A stretch of 64,000 nt of DNA from an uncultured Prevotella sp. (GCA_900554545.1 USHW01000004.1:23317-87316), one strand, 5' to 3'; counted from the first letter of the stretch, positions 1 through 10,200 are shown. Made by a program: numbers and translations. Notes: generated by a model not told the origin, from the letters alone.

Positions 1-1161
1 AGCCTCCTGAACCTATACTATTCGAAAACCTATCTGCAGCCTGACAACGACTGCAACTACCGTGACGAGAACAAGACTTATCCTAAAGAAGTTTATATTG
101 ACAGGCTGAGCCGCCTTCCCAATGTCATGGAGATGCCTTACAACGATATTGTGCAGCAATTCATCGACAGATATACAGGCCGCCTGCGCCATTCGGTGAG
201 CTATATGCTGGGAGCGTCAAATTTCTACACCCCGATATTTGAAGAGGCTCTTGAGGCTTATGGCCTGCCGCTCGAACTTAAATATTTGCCGGTAATCGAG
301 TCTGCCCTCAATCCTATGGCTACGTCACACGCCGGGGCTGCCGGGTTGTGGCAGTTCATGGTTGCTACGGGTAAGCAATACGGGCTTGAGGTCAATTCTT
401 TGGTTGACGAGCGTCGCGACCCAATCAAGTCGTCATTCGCAGCGGCGAGATACTTGAAAGACCTTTATAATATATTCGGTGACTGGAGCCTTGTCATTGC
501 GGCGTATAACTGTGGGCCGGAAAACATCAAGAAGGCGATGCACCGTGCAGGGGGTGAGGCCGACTATTGGAAAATATATCCTTATCTGCCGCGCGAGACA
601 AGAGGATACGTGCCGGCTTTTATTGCCGCCAACTATGTTATGAACTATTATTGCGAGCACAATATTTGCCCGATGCGCACACAGCTGCCTGCAAATACTG
701 ACACGATTGTTGTGAACAGGGACGTGCATCTGAAGCAGATTGCCGAGGTTTGCGGCATCGAGCTGGACGAGCTGCGCACTCTTAATCCGCAATACCGCCG
801 TGATATTGTCAACGGCAGCAGCAAACCGTCAATAATAAGGATGCCTACAACGGCCACCAACACTTTCATTGCTAATGAAGACTCAATATACAAATTTAAT
901 TCCGACGCTTTCTTTACAAGGCGTTCTTTGGTTGAAGTCGACAATTCCACAAGTTCGAGCAGCGTGCGCAAGAGTTCGACAAAGCGGAGAAGCTCGTCAA
1001 GCCGGAGAAGGCGGTCAAGGGTGAAAAGGGTCACCATAAGGCAGGGCGACACCTTGTCGGAAATAGCCGAGAGAAACCATACAACGGTGAAGAAGCTGCG
1101 CCAGCTTAACGGCATACGTGGCAACAATATACGTGCCGGGAAGAAAATCAGGGTGAGGTAA
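1..1161 (+). CDS. mltD: Membrane-bound lytic murein transglycosylase D-like, LysM domain (5' partial)
   Basis: Peptidoglycan lytic transglycosylase acting in the periplasm. The reading frame is open from base 1, so the N-terminus and signal peptide lie outside the window; the first Met at 127 is internal. The SLT fold is visible: the catalytic Glu lies in YLPVIESALNP, followed by the family's GAAGLWQFM segment and later AAYNCGP. A Ser/Arg-rich linker (around 945-1020) leads to one C-terminal LysM peptidoglycan-binding module (about 1024-1158: TIRQGDTLSEIAERNHTT, then an LNG motif). This order, SLT then LysM, is that of MltD. It is followed 58 bp later by rel on the same strand. Function is secure; the exact MltD subfamily name is by architecture. 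Confidence 0.9.
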   Translation, partial: SLLNLYYSKTYLQPDNDCNYRDENKTYPKEVYIDRLSRLPNVMEMPYNDIVQQFIDRYTGRLRHSVSYMLGASNFYTPIFEEALEAYGLPLELKYLPVIESALNPMATSHAGAAGLWQFMVATGKQYGLEVNSLVDERRDPIKSSFAAARYLKDLYNIFGDWSLVIAAYNCGPENIKKAMHRAGGEADYWKIYPYLPRETRGYVPAFIAANYVMNYYCEHNICPMRTQLPANTDTIVVNRDVHLKQIAEVCGIELDELRTLNPQYRRDIVNGSSKPSIIRMPTTATNTFIANEDSIYKFNSDAFFTRRSLVEVDNSTSSSSVRKSSTKRRSSSSRRRRSRVKRVTIRQGDTLSEIAERNHTTVKKLRQLNGIRGNNIRAGKKIRVR

Positions 1162-1219
1162 TCTTCTGCACCGTAAGTCAATACACCTTATTTATATAAT
1201 ATCCAAGAAGCACACAGCC

Positions 1220-3490
1220 ATGGAAGAGCAGAACAGCATAGACAAGGCTAAGGCCGAGGCGGAAGACAAACTGGTGAACGACGCGTTCCAGCATTTGCTT
1301 GACAGCTATCTTGCCACACGCCACCGCAAGAAGGTAGACCTGATAACAAAGGCGTTCAATTTCGCGAAACAGGCCCACAAGGGAGTGCGCCGCCTGTCTG
1401 GCGAGCCTTACATAATGCACCCGATAGCCGTAGCTCAGATAGCATGTTCGGAGATGGGGCTTGGCTCGACGAGCATCAGCGCCGCCTTGTTGCATGACGT
1501 GGTGGAAGATACCGACTATACCGTAGAGGACATTGAAAACATCTTCGGGCATAAGATTGCGCAGATTGTTGACGGCCTTACGAAGATTTCTGGCGGAATA
1601 TTCGGCGAGCAGGCGTCGGCGCAGGCCGAGAACTTCAAGAAACTGCTGCTTACCATGAGCGATGACATAAGGGTCATCCTCATAAAAATATGCGACAGGC
1701 TGCACAACATGCGTACCCTTGCCAGCCAGCCGGCGAACAAGCAGTACAAGATAGCCGGCGAAACGCTTTATATTTATGCGCCCTTGGCGAACCGCCTCGG
1801 GCTGAACAAGATAAAGACTGAACTTGAAAACCTTAGTTTTAAGTTCGAGCATCCTGAAGAATACAAACTGATAGAAGACCAGCTTGCCGACACGCAGGCT
1901 TCGCGCGAGAGCCTGTTTGCCGACTTCACTGCGCCTATACGCGAGGCGTTGGACAAGATGGGGATTGAATATCAGATAAAGGCGCGTGTGAAAAGTCCTT
2001 ATTCCATTTGGAACAAGATGCAGAACAAGCACGTCACCTTCGACCAGATATACGACATCCTTGCCGTGCGCATAATCTTCAAGCCGAAAAAACGGGAGGA
2101 AGAGGTCAACGAATGCTTCAACATCTACGTGGCGATAAGCCAGATATACAAGGCGCATCCCGACCGCCTGCGCGACTGGGTTAACCATCCGAAGGCCAAC
2201 GGCTACCAGTCCCTGCACGTGACGCTTATGAGCAAGCAGGGGCGGTGGATAGAGGTGCAAATCCGTTCCGACCGCATGGACGAGGTGGCCGAGCAGGGAT
2301 TTGCCGCCCATTGGAAATACAAGGAGGGCGAGGAGATTGCCGAGGACGACGGCGAGCTTAACAACTGGCTGCGTACAATCAAGGAAATACTTGACGACCC
2401 GCAGCCTGACGCTATGGACTTTCTCGACGCCATCAAGCTAAATCTTTTCGCGTCGGAAATATTCGTGTTCACCCCGAAGGGTGAAATCAAGACCATGCCG
2501 GCCGGATGCACCGCCCTTGACTTCGCTTTCCAAATCCATACTTTCCTCGGCAGCCACTGCATCGGGGCGAAGGTGAACCATAAGCTTGTGCCGTTGAGCC
2601 ACAAGTTGCAGAGCGGCGACCAGGTGGAAATCCTCACATCAAACTCGCAACATGTGCAGCCTTCGTGGATAAACTTCGCTTCTACGGCCAAGGCGAAAGC
2701 GAAAATACAGGCCATCCTTAGGCGCGACGCAAAGGAAATACAGAAAAAAGGCGAGGAGGTGCTGGCCGAATTCCTCAAGAAACACTCGCTTGAGCCTAAC
2801 TCGTCGATAATAGACAAGCTCTGCGACTACCACGACGTGCAGAAGCCCGAGACGCTTTTCAAGGCTCTCGGCGACAAGACCATCATACTCGGCGACAAGG
2901 ACATCGACGAAATAACGGGCAGGAAGAAAAAACAGAACATCGCAGGCAACCTGCGCAAGTTCGTGCCTTTCGTTGGTAAAAAGAAGAAAGAGCCGGTAAA
3001 CAAGAAGCCCGACTATTTCATAGTGAAGGACGGCTTCAACCGCAAGAAGCCAATCTACATCACCGACGAGAATATTCACCAGTTCGTATTTCCGCAGTGC
3101 TGCCACCCCATACCCGGCGACGACGCCCTCGGCTTCATCGACGGCAAGAACCGCATCGAGATACACAAGCGCTCGTGCCCGGTGGCAACAAAGTTGAAGT
3201 CGAGCTACGGCAACCGCATTCTTGACGCCAAGTGGGACATGCACAAGCAGCTGTTCTTCGACGCTATGATTGAGGTTAAAGGCACTGACCGCATAGGAAT
3301 ACTCAACGAAGTGACACAGGTAATATCCGAAGAGCTTAACGTCAACATACACAAAATAACCATCTCATGTGAGGAAGGCATCTTCGACGGCTCGCTCGAC
3401 CTGCGCATACACGACCGTGACGACGTGCGCACGATAATCGACAAGCTGAAAAAGATTGACGGACTGCAGGAAGTCACACAGGTGGTTTGA
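1220..3490 (+). CDS. rel: Bifunctional (p)ppGpp synthetase/hydrolase, RelA/SpoT family
   Basis: Makes and degrades the stringent-response alarmone (p)ppGpp in the cytoplasm. The 756-residue length is that of a full Rel. Domains in order: N-terminal HD hydrolase with an intact HDVVEDT motif (about residues 92-98), synthetase domain with YQSLHVT and EVQIRS near residues 330-350, TGS domain beginning EIFVFTPKGEI (about 415), a helical/zinc-finger-like region with CCHPIPGD (about 634), and a C-terminal ACT domain (about 680-756). The intact HD motif argues for hydrolase activity, as expected for the single Rel of Bacteroidota. The ATG at 1220 directly precedes a typical N-terminus and leaves a 58-bp spacer after the transglycosylase gene. 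Confidence 0.95.
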   Translation: MEEQNSIDKAKAEAEDKLVNDAFQHLLDSYLATRHRKKVDLITKAFNFAKQAHKGVRRLSGEPYIMHPIAVAQIACSEMGLGSTSISAALLHDVVEDTDYTVEDIENIFGHKIAQIVDGLTKISGGIFGEQASAQAENFKKLLLTMSDDIRVILIKICDRLHNMRTLASQPANKQYKIAGETLYIYAPLANRLGLNKIKTELENLSFKFEHPEEYKLIEDQLADTQASRESLFADFTAPIREALDKMGIEYQIKARVKSPYSIWNKMQNKHVTFDQIYDILAVRIIFKPKKREEEVNECFNIYVAISQIYKAHPDRLRDWVNHPKANGYQSLHVTLMSKQGRWIEVQIRSDRMDEVAEQGFAAHWKYKEGEEIAEDDGELNNWLRTIKEILDDPQPDAMDFLDAIKLNLFASEIFVFTPKGEIKTMPAGCTALDFAFQIHTFLGSHCIGAKVNHKLVPLSHKLQSGDQVEILTSNSQHVQPSWINFASTAKAKAKIQAILRRDAKEIQKKGEEVLAEFLKKHSLEPNSSIIDKLCDYHDVQKPETLFKALGDKTIILGDKDIDEITGRKKKQNIAGNLRKFVPFVGKKKKEPVNKKPDYFIVKDGFNRKKPIYITDENIHQFVFPQCCHPIPGDDALGFIDGKNRIEIHKRSCPVATKLKSSYGNRILDAKWDMHKQLFFDAMIEVKGTDRIGILNEVTQVISEELNVNIHKITISCEEGIFDGSLDLRIHDRDDVRTIIDKLKKIDGLQEVTQVV

Positions 3491-3551
3491 TGTTACTGTA
3501 GTCACTGTTCCTTACTCTTACAAAAATCACTGAAAATCAACGTATTGCCCA

Positions 3552-3632
3552 TAGGCCGCCTTTTACAGCCTGAAAGGCGGCCTTTCGGGCTGTGAAAAGC
3601 CGCGTTTTGCAATGCAAGATGCGGCATGCCGG
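3552..3632. repeat. GGCC-type intergenic repeat array, locus R1
   Basis: A degenerate array of about four ~20-bp units with alternating orientation (AGGCCGCCTTTT, AAAGGCGGCCTTT, AAAAGCCGCGTTTT, then a diverged unit). It lies 60 bp after rel and before the pectinesterase gene. The first two units can pair as a strong hairpin (GGCCGCCTTT with AAAGGCGGCC), so it may also act as a rel terminator. It belongs to the ten-locus family described in the findings. Confidence 0.7.
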
Positions 3633-3695
3633 AAAACATCCGCCATCGTCATACATTCATTAGGCTAACGTAAAATACTAAAATCAATCAGGAAA

Positions 3696-4664
3696 ATGAA
3701 AAAGTTTTTTATCTCCCTCCTGGCTTTTGCCTGCTCATTGGCTGCCAATGCAGCCAGCAAATACGACAACCCGGACACTCTCTTTGTCGCCCGTGACGGT
3801 ACGGGGCAGTTCCGCACGGTGGGCGAAGCCGTAGAGGTTTGCCGTGCCTTCATGGAATACCACAAGGTAATATACGTGAAGAACGGTGTCTACAAAGAGA
3901 AAATCATAATCCCGTCGTGGCTGACCAACATCGAGATTTGCGGCGAAAGCGCGGACAAAACAATCATAACATACGACGACCACGCCAACATACGTCTGCC
4001 CGAAACGGGCAAGCCAATGGGCACGTTCCGCACATATACGGTGAAAGTGGAGGGCAGCGACATAACATTCAAGAATATAACAATTGAGAACAATGCCGCC
4101 AAGCTGGGCCAGGCCGTAGCCGTACACACCGAGGGCGACCGCCTGACGTTTACAGGCTGCCGCCTGCTTGGCAACCAGGACACCGTCTACACAGGCGTTG
4201 GCGGAACGCGCGTCTATTTCAACAATTGCTACATAGAGGGCACGACCGACTTCATCTTCGGTCCGTCAACGGCTTGGTTTGAGGACTGCACCATACACAG
4301 CAAGGCCAACTCATACGTCACAGCAGCGTCAACTCCGCAGGATGTGGCTTTCGGCTACGTCTTCAACCGTTGCCGTCTGACCGCCGCTCCCGGTGTAGAC
4401 AAAGTATATCTCGGCCGTCCGTGGCGTCCATACGCTTACACCCTGTTTATGAACTGTGACCTTGGCGCCCACATAGTGCCTGCCGGATGGCACAACTGGA
4501 AGAACCCGAAGAACGAACAGACCGCCCGTTACTTGGAGTATAACAACACGGGTGCAGGCGCGAAAACCGCAGAAAGGGTAGGGTGGAGCAAGCAACTCAC
4601 CAAGAAGGAAGCCGCCCAAGTGACCGTTGAAAACGTATTTAATGGCTGGGAGGTTAATAAGTAA
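3696..4664 (+). CDS. Secreted pectinesterase (carbohydrate esterase family 8)
   Basis: Removes methyl esters from homogalacturonan, the first step before pectate lyases can act. A classic signal peptide is visible (MKKFFISLLAFACSLAANA). The right-handed beta-helix protein carries the CE8 signatures: GNQDTVYT with the acid/base Asp (about residue 156), the nucleophile motif GTTDFIFG (about residue 182), and the Arg of YLGRPWRP (about 240). At 322 residues it is one catalytic domain with no carbohydrate-binding module or sorting tail, so it is probably periplasmic or lipid-independent secreted. It stands alone, with no SusCD pair or PUL neighbours in the window. Function is well supported. Confidence 0.93.
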   Translation: MKKFFISLLAFACSLAANAASKYDNPDTLFVARDGTGQFRTVGEAVEVCRAFMEYHKVIYVKNGVYKEKIIIPSWLTNIEICGESADKTIITYDDHANIRLPETGKPMGTFRTYTVKVEGSDITFKNITIENNAAKLGQAVAVHTEGDRLTFTGCRLLGNQDTVYTGVGGTRVYFNNCYIEGTTDFIFGPSTAWFEDCTIHSKANSYVTAASTPQDVAFGYVFNRCRLTAAPGVDKVYLGRPWRPYAYTLFMNCDLGAHIVPAGWHNWKNPKNEQTARYLEYNNTGAGAKTAERVGWSKQLTKKEAAQVTVENVFNGWEVNK

Positions 4665-4839
4665 ACGAGTTGACAAGTGACAAGCAGACAAGAAACGAGA
4701 GACAAGTGGACAAGGGACAAGATATGAGTGACGATTAGAAAAGTGATAATATTTCACTCATTCCTTGTTCCTCGTCTGCTCGTCCCTTGTCAACTTGTCC
4801 CTCGTTCCTTGTCTGCTCGTTTCTTGTCAACTCGTCAAC
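4665..4839. repeat. Low-complexity hairpin of GACAAG words (S1)
   Basis: Starts immediately at the pectinesterase stop and ends just before the next ATG. The left arm (about 4665-4722) is built from GACAAG, ACGAG and GACAAGTG words; the right arm (about 4766-4839) is built from their complements (CTTGTC, CTCGT). Pairing is imperfect but extends over most of both arms. The same vocabulary recurs at 25084-25242, 31479-31577 and in the loop of the 45-kb hairpin. Confidence 0.75.
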
Positions 4840-4845
4840 TAAAAA

Positions 4846-5259
4846 ATGGTAGAACAAATTGAAATAACCCTGAAGTCGCGCCGACGTGGCTTCCACATCG
4901 TAACCGATGAAATAGTAAGTCAGCTTCCGCCCCTGCCGGGCAAAGGGCTGCTCAACCTCTTCGTGAAGCACACCAGCTGCGGACTCACCATCAATGAGAA
5001 CGCCGACCCTGATGTGCGCACCGACATGGAGAGCATCTTCAACCGCGTTGTGCCCGAACGCCAGCCGTATTACACCCACACCCTCGAAGGCGACGACGAC
5101 ATGCCTGCACACGCCAAGTCGACCCTCTCTGGCGTAAGTCTCAACATTCCAATAACCAATCACCGCCTCAACCTCGGCACGTGGCAAGGCATCTATCTCT
5201 GTGAGTACCGCAACTATGGCGGCGCGCGTCGGATAGTCGCCACAATAATAGGTGAATAA
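4846..5259 (+). CDS. yjbQ: YjbQ/UPF0047 family protein
   Basis: Small conserved single-domain protein of 137 residues, the usual size. The family signatures are clear: a HTSCGLTINENADPDVRTD segment (residues 44-62), a later EGDDDMPAHAKS segment, and the terminal LGTWQGIYLCEYRN. Some databases call the family secondary thiamine-phosphate synthase because members give weak rescue of E. coli thiE mutants; the physiological role is unsettled. The start ATG lies right after the S1 hairpin. No thiamine genes are near. Confidence 0.88.
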   Translation: MVEQIEITLKSRRRGFHIVTDEIVSQLPPLPGKGLLNLFVKHTSCGLTINENADPDVRTDMESIFNRVVPERQPYYTHTLEGDDDMPAHAKSTLSGVSLNIPITNHRLNLGTWQGIYLCEYRNYGGARRIVATIIGE

Positions 5260-5939
5260 TCAATCTCCAGCCGTCTCCGTTCGATTTTTTTGTGACATGT
5301 CATAAAAACGAGTGTAGACGGCTAATGAAGAAAAAACGGTTATGTGTTAAAAATAAAGTCTTCATTCAAATGACTTTATGAATGCTCCCATATTGTTTGT
5401 GTCGATACTCCCTGTGTATTATATTAACCCGTTGGCAGAGTTAAGCATGTGCTAATTTAAGTCCGCCAACGGGTATGTGAAAGATAGAATGCAAAAGCAT
5501 GTCCATTGCGGTAGATATGGCAACATGTAGCTTTTTTATAGTAAAAGGTCGTAAAATGCCTTCCAATATGCCATCTTTTACACTGTAAAAGATGGCATAT
5601 TGGAAGATGATATACGGTGAAATGATTTTTGAAAAGTACCGTCACACTGTCACGGCGTGTGCTAACTTGCTGAAGGTGAGTGCGTTGCGGTGTGACAGTT
5701 GCGGTGGTTTTACTGTCACGTTGTTGTCACAATTTTGGTTAATCGGGGCTTTTGTGTGGGGTGGAGTGTGACATTGTGTGACAGAGAACAGGATTTACTG
5801 TCACGGGATAAGTCGCTGATTGACAGTCGGTTAAGTTCTGCGGTGACAGTGTGACAAAGAAAGTTGGAAAAAGATATGTAGTATTTGATGTGTCAACAAG
5901 ATGCTGACTGAATGGGGCCATGCGGCTGCCGGTGGGGCG
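5260..5939. other. 680-bp non-coding stretch with palindromes and a GTGACA cluster
   Basis: No convincing ORF on either strand. It holds three structures in order: a 10-bp perfect stem at 5427-5436 / 5465-5474 (ACCCGTTGGC), a 23-bp perfect palindrome at 5560-5606, and a 5640-5860 region in which TGTCAC or its complement GTGACA occurs repeatedly. The end borders the 3' end of the MerR gene on the minus strand. No promoter for a long transcript was recognised. Confidence 0.6.
5560..5606. repeat. Perfect 23-bp palindrome (R2)
   Basis: Bases 5560-5582 pair exactly with 5584-5606 around one central base. The arms contain CAATATGCCATCTTTTACA. The CATCTTTT and ATATGCC words recur in the GGCC-type arrays at 18.8, 46.4 and 54.6 kb, so this is probably a two-unit member of that family rather than an independent operator. 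Confidence 0.7.
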
Positions 5940-6287
5940 TTATGTCAGGTAGTCGAGATGTTTTTTCATCTCTTTCAGTTCGTCGCGCACGCGGATAAGG
6001 CTTTCCATGAGCCGTGCGTTGTTGTCAACATCCTGCTTGTTTTCGCGCAGCATCTTGCGTGCGGCGGCCAGTTTGAAGCCACGCACCTTTACGAGGTTGT
6101 ACACAGCCTTTACATTTTCAATGTCGGCGTCGGTGTATTGGCGCACGTTGTTGCCGGTCGTCTTAGGCTTCAGCAGAGGTATTTCCTTCTCCCAGAAACG
6201 CAGCGTGCATTCCGGAACGCCTATCATTTCGGCCACTTCCTTTATCGAGTAATATAGCTTCAGGTTCTTTTCCGTGTTCAGTGCCAT
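5940..6287 (-). CDS. MerR-type HTH transcriptional regulator
   Basis: 115-residue regulator with an N-terminal MerR winged helix (YYSIKEVAEMIGVPECTLRFW, then a R-Q-Y-T-DADIE segment) and a C-terminal helix rich in charged residues that would form the dimerising coiled coil (about residues 85-112). There is no C-terminal ligand domain or metal-binding Cys motif, so the signal cannot be predicted. This short MerR is a widespread single-copy gene in Bacteroidales. It starts 11 bp after the toxin gene on the same strand and may be co-transcribed with the TA pair. Confidence 0.88.
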   Translation of the reverse strand: MALNTEKNLKLYYSIKEVAEMIGVPECTLRFWEKEIPLLKPKTTGNNVRQYTDADIENVKAVYNLVKVRGFKLAAARKMLRENKQDVDNNARLMESLIRVRDELKEMKKHLDYLT

Positions 6288-6298
6288 AGTTGTTTGCT

Positions 6299-6640
6299 TT
6301 ATTTCAGTCCGTTCTTGCGCAGCAGTGTGTCAATTTCTTTTGCGGTGATATTGCTGCGTTCCGCCTTGTCGTAGATGTATAGCAGGTTGACTTCGGTTTC
6401 GTCAACCGCCACTATTACCGTGAATGTGATGACCCTTGCTCCGCCACTCTTGCCTTTGCCTTTCGCCGTGATGCGCATACGGATTTTGCGTAGGCCACCG
6501 CCGAGGTCTGTTCCGAGCTGCGGATTTGCGCGAAGTTCGGTCAATAAAGATTGTAAGTCGGACTTAAATGAATGGTAACGCTTGCTTAGTCGTTTTACTT
6601 CTTTTTCAAAGCTGTCGTCCAATATAAAACTATAGTTCAT
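6299..6640 (-). CDS. RelE/ParE-superfamily toxin
   Basis: 113-residue small basic protein with the RelE/HigB-like pattern: an N-terminal helix with FEKEVKRLSKRYHS, a LGGGLRKIRMRI strand (about residues 46-57), a Lys/Gly-rich loop (AKGKGKSGG) and a closing strand/helix ending YDKAERSNITAKEI. Members of this superfamily are mRNA interferases or gyrase poisons; this one cannot be assigned to either by sight. It overlaps the upstream 77-residue gene by 11 bp, the usual layout of antitoxin followed by toxin with translational coupling. Confidence 0.82.
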   Translation of the reverse strand: MNYSFILDDSFEKEVKRLSKRYHSFKSDLQSLLTELRANPQLGTDLGGGLRKIRMRITAKGKGKSGGARVITFTVIVAVDETEVNLLYIYDKAERSNITAKEIDTLLRKNGLK

Positions 6641-6863
6641 TTATCAGCTCCTCCAAAGTTTTCGCTTTTCTGCCAGTACGTTTCCTTTCCTTCATCTCTT
6701 TCAGCCCACGGTCGATGCCTGCAAGGATTTCCTCCTTGCTTATTGTCTCTTCGCTTTCCGCCTTAAGGTCTTCTATCAGCTTTTCCGACAGCCATTTTTT
6801 GTTGCTCTTTGGCAGCGACTGCAAGTACAGCCAAAGGTTCTCCATTGCAGCAGATGTTCTCAT
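6630..6863 (-). CDS. Probable antitoxin of the RelE-type module
   Basis: 77-residue acidic/helical protein with EETISKEEILAGIDRGLKEMKERKR in the middle and LEELINEL at the end, as in antitoxins paired with RelE/ParE toxins. There is no recognisable HTH. ATG at 6863 is chosen because it is preceded by a purine-rich GAGGAGGGAAAAGAC tract; a second Met at 6845 is possible. It overlaps the toxin gene by 11 bp. A TACCTTTG -7 box lies 35-42 bp upstream. Assignment rests on size and position. Confidence 0.75.
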   Translation of the reverse strand: MRTSAAMENLWLYLQSLPKSNKKWLSEKLIEDLKAESEETISKEEILAGIDRGLKEMKERKRTGRKAKTLEELINEL

Positions 6864-6897
6864 GTCTTTTCCCTCCTCAATATCAAATGCTATAGCG

Positions 6898-6905
6898 CAA
6901 AGGTA
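6898..6905 (-). promoter_or_regulatory. -7 box of the toxin-antitoxin/MerR operon
   Basis: Reads TACCTTTG on the minus strand, an exact match to TAnnTTTG. A near -33 box (CTTG, 6926-6929) lies 20 bp further upstream. It fits transcription of the antitoxin, toxin and MerR genes as one unit. Confidence 0.6.
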
Positions 6906-7101
6906 CGATATTTTATCCGATAAATCAAGAAAACGGGCAGATAACCCGTCATTATCTTTGAGCCTAATCTGTTTTCTGTTATTTTTGTATTGGTAATACT
7001 GTAATGTAAAAGCGGTTATTCATGGCAATCAAGGTGAAGATACGTCTGTTAGTTGCCCACTTCATAAATGCTGTTGCCAAGTGTCTGATATTCAACGACT
7101 T

Positions 7102-7190
7102 TGCAAAAGGCCGTCTTTTAGCTTGTAAAAGACGGCCTTTTGGCGTGTAAAACGTGGCCTTTTGGAATGCGAAAGGCCACGTTTTGGAAA
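7102..7190. repeat. GGCC-type intergenic repeat array, locus R3
   Basis: Four ~21-bp units: AAAAGGCCGTCTTTT, AAAAGACGGCCTTTT, AAAACGTGGCCTTTT and AAAGGCCACGTTTT. Units 1/2 and 3/4 are two nearly perfect inverted pairs, so the array can form two consecutive hairpins. It fills the 374-bp gap (6864-7237) between the TA promoter and the 3' end of the ABC exporter gene; nothing else was recognised there. Confidence 0.75.
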
Positions 7191-7237
7191 ACGGGTGACG
7201 GCTTCCCTCCCTTTCACCTTCTTGCTTTCTCACCTTT

Positions 7238-10200
7238 TCAAGCCTTTTCCCCTTGCAGCGTCAGCATCCTTGCGAAGTAGCCGCCGCGTGCTTTCAGTTC
7301 GCCGGGAGTGCCCTGTTCGATGATTTTTCCATTGCCAAGCACCAGTATTTTGTCGGCGTTGGCTATGGTGCGCATGCGGTGTGCGATGATGAGTACGGTC
7401 TTGTTCTTCACCAGTTCGGATATGCCTGCCTGAATAAGCGTCTCGTTCTCAACGTCAAGCGATGCCGTGGCTTCGTCGAGGAGCACAACGGGAGCGTCCT
7501 TCAACAGTGCGCGTGCTATTGATATCCGTTGCCGTTCGCCGCCCGAAAGGGTCTGTCCGTTCTCGCCGATAACGGTATGGTAGCCGTCGGGCAGCTTGCT
7601 TACGAACTCGTCGCAGCATGCAAGGCGCGCCACGCGGAGCACTTCCTCGTCGGTGGCGTCTCGCCGTCCTATGCGTATGTTGTCAATCACTGAGGCGTTG
7701 AACAGCACCACGTCCTGGAACACTACCGAGAAGTTGCGCAGCAGTGCCTCCGGGTCTATGGTTGAAATGTCAACCCCACCCAGCGTGATGCGCCCCGAGT
7801 TTACGTCCCAGAAGCGTGCGGCCAGTTTGGCGGCGGTGCTCTTTCCTCCGCCCGACGGGCCTATCAAGGCCGTTATCTCACCTTGCCGTGCGGTGAATGA
7901 AACATCGTTCAGCACCTTCTTGCCGGTTTCGTATGAGAAGTTTACATTGTCAAAACAGATGTCGTAATTGCCGTTTATCCTTATATCCGCGCCTTCCTGC
8001 ACCGGCATACGTTCCATCTCGTTCATACGGTTGATGCGTATTTTGAGGTAAGACAGCGCCGCTATGTTGTTAAGCACTTCGTTTATCGGGCTGTAAACGC
8101 GCGAACCTATGACGAGGAACACAAGGAACGTGAACACGTCAACTGTCCCGGCGGCCACTAATCCGGCACCAGCTATGACTACAGTGGCCAGCCCCAACTT
8201 CAATATGCTTTGCGAACCGTTAACCAACACGCCCAACATAAGTTCGCCGCGCGTCATCACACGCTCGTAATAGTCCACCGCCAGGTCGAGCTTCGCTGTG
8301 TAGCGGCTCTCCTGTCCGTATGACTTTATCTCCTGAATGGTGTCAAGCCCTTCCTGTATCACTTCCGTAACGGCGCGCTTGTTCTTGTAGTTCACCGTGT
8401 TGCTGCGGCGCATGCTCCTGTTTGAAAGCAGCAGAATACCCATAGCCACGGGCACAACCCAGAACAGCGCGGCGGCCAGCTGCCAGCAGTAGAAGGCCAT
8501 GCCGACGGCTATCAGCGCAATGCTGGCGAGCGAGGCGAACAGCTGCGGCACGCTGTGTGAGAACGTATGTTCAAGGTCTGTGCAGTCGTCCATGATGGTG
8601 GCGGTGAGGTCTGACAGGTTCTTCTCGCCGAAAAAGGCCAGCGGCAGGCGGCGAAGCTTTTCGGCAAGGCTGATGCGTCGGTTGGCGCTTTCGTCGTAGA
8701 CGCTTGTGTATGTGCTGCGGTACTGGAACACGCCGACGGCATACATCACAGCCATGAACGCCAAGGCGAGCAGCGCGTAGTAGGCGAGTCCGTGGCCTGT
8801 TGACGGCGTTCCGCCGAGCAACGGGCGCAGTGTGTCGTCAAGGAACACGAACACAAACACCGCCGGAAGCATCAGCACGATGTCGAAAACGGTAGTCCAC
8901 GCCACGCCGCGGCAGAAGTCCCTCGCTCCTTTCTCCGACAAGGCGAAGCGCCGTCGGAGAAAGGAGAAAGCCCATCCCGACCTTTCTCGTAGGAAGGAGG
9001 ATGTTTCTTTTGCAGTATAAGCACTGCTGTTAGCTGTCTGTGATGTCGTTTCCTGTGCCCTTTCCGCTGTGGAAGTTGAGGCTTGTTTGCCGTCTTTGGC
9101 AGACTGTCGGTGCTTTTCTATCGTCCAGTTCACCGCCCGGCAATACTCGTTCCACCTATTATAATATATCCCTTTCATGCCGAGCAGAGTGTCGTGCGTG
9201 CCCCGTTCGGCAATGCGTCCGTTGTCTATGACAAGTATCTCGTCGGCATCGGCCACGCTGGTGAGGCGGTGTGCTATGGTTATCACCGTCTTGCCGCGCG
9301 TCAGCTCGCGCAGTGCAGCCTGCATAAGGTGCTCGTTCTCGGGGTCGGCAAAGGCCGTGGCTTCGTCTAAGACGATTACCGGCGCATCCTTCAAGAACGC
9401 CCTTGCCAAGGCGATGCGCTGCCGTTCGCCGCCCGACAGGTATGTGCCTTCTGTTCCTATTACGGTGTCAAGGCCGTCAGGCAGCCGGTCTATGATTTCA
9501 CGGCACTGCGCCATGTCAACGGCGCGGTTAACCTCTTCCATCGTGGCCTCCGGCCGGCCGTAGACAATGTTTTCAAGAATTGTGGTCTTGATTAGCTGTG
9601 GGTTCTGGAATACGAACGACACAGTGCGCATCAGTTCTTTGTGGCTGATGTCGCGGACGTCAACCCCTCCTATTCTCACCGAGCCGCCGTCAACGTCGTA
9701 AAAACGGGGAACAAGGCGCGCAATGGTGGTCTTGCCGCTGCCCGAAGCACCCACAAGAGCCACCCTCTTGCCCTGTTGTACTGTAAATGTAACGTTTTTC
9801 AGCACGTCGGTATCAGTGCCGGGATAGGCGAATGTCACGTTGCTGAACGTTATGCCGTATGTTGCCGGCTGTACAGGCTCTGCTGTTTCCTTCAGTGTAG
9901 GGTAGTCCGTAAGGCTGTCAAGGCGGCGTACTGCCTCGTCGGCCTGTGCGAAAGCCTGGCCTATGTACATGCTCTTCATCACGCATTCAGAGAACACCGG
10001 CGTTACGAGCACGAACAAAATAAGGTTTACTAATACCGTGCCGACGCCCTCGCCCATGCCCGTAAGGATTACCGCCACAGGCACAAGGAAGTAGGCGAAG
10101 CTGTTGATGATGACCGTGTAGAGCGTCATCGGTCGTTCCCAAAGGCGCGTGTAGCGTGTCGCGGTGTGGTTGTATTGCATTATGGTGCGGTAGAAGTTCT

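Noticed and set aside
1178..2311. Long minus-strand frame opposite rel
   Set aside because: It lies fully inside rel, with no recognised domain; typical antisense shadow of a high-GC gene.
5260..5939. Small RNA gene in the 680-bp gap
   Set aside because: Palindromes are present but no promoter and terminator pair that would define one.
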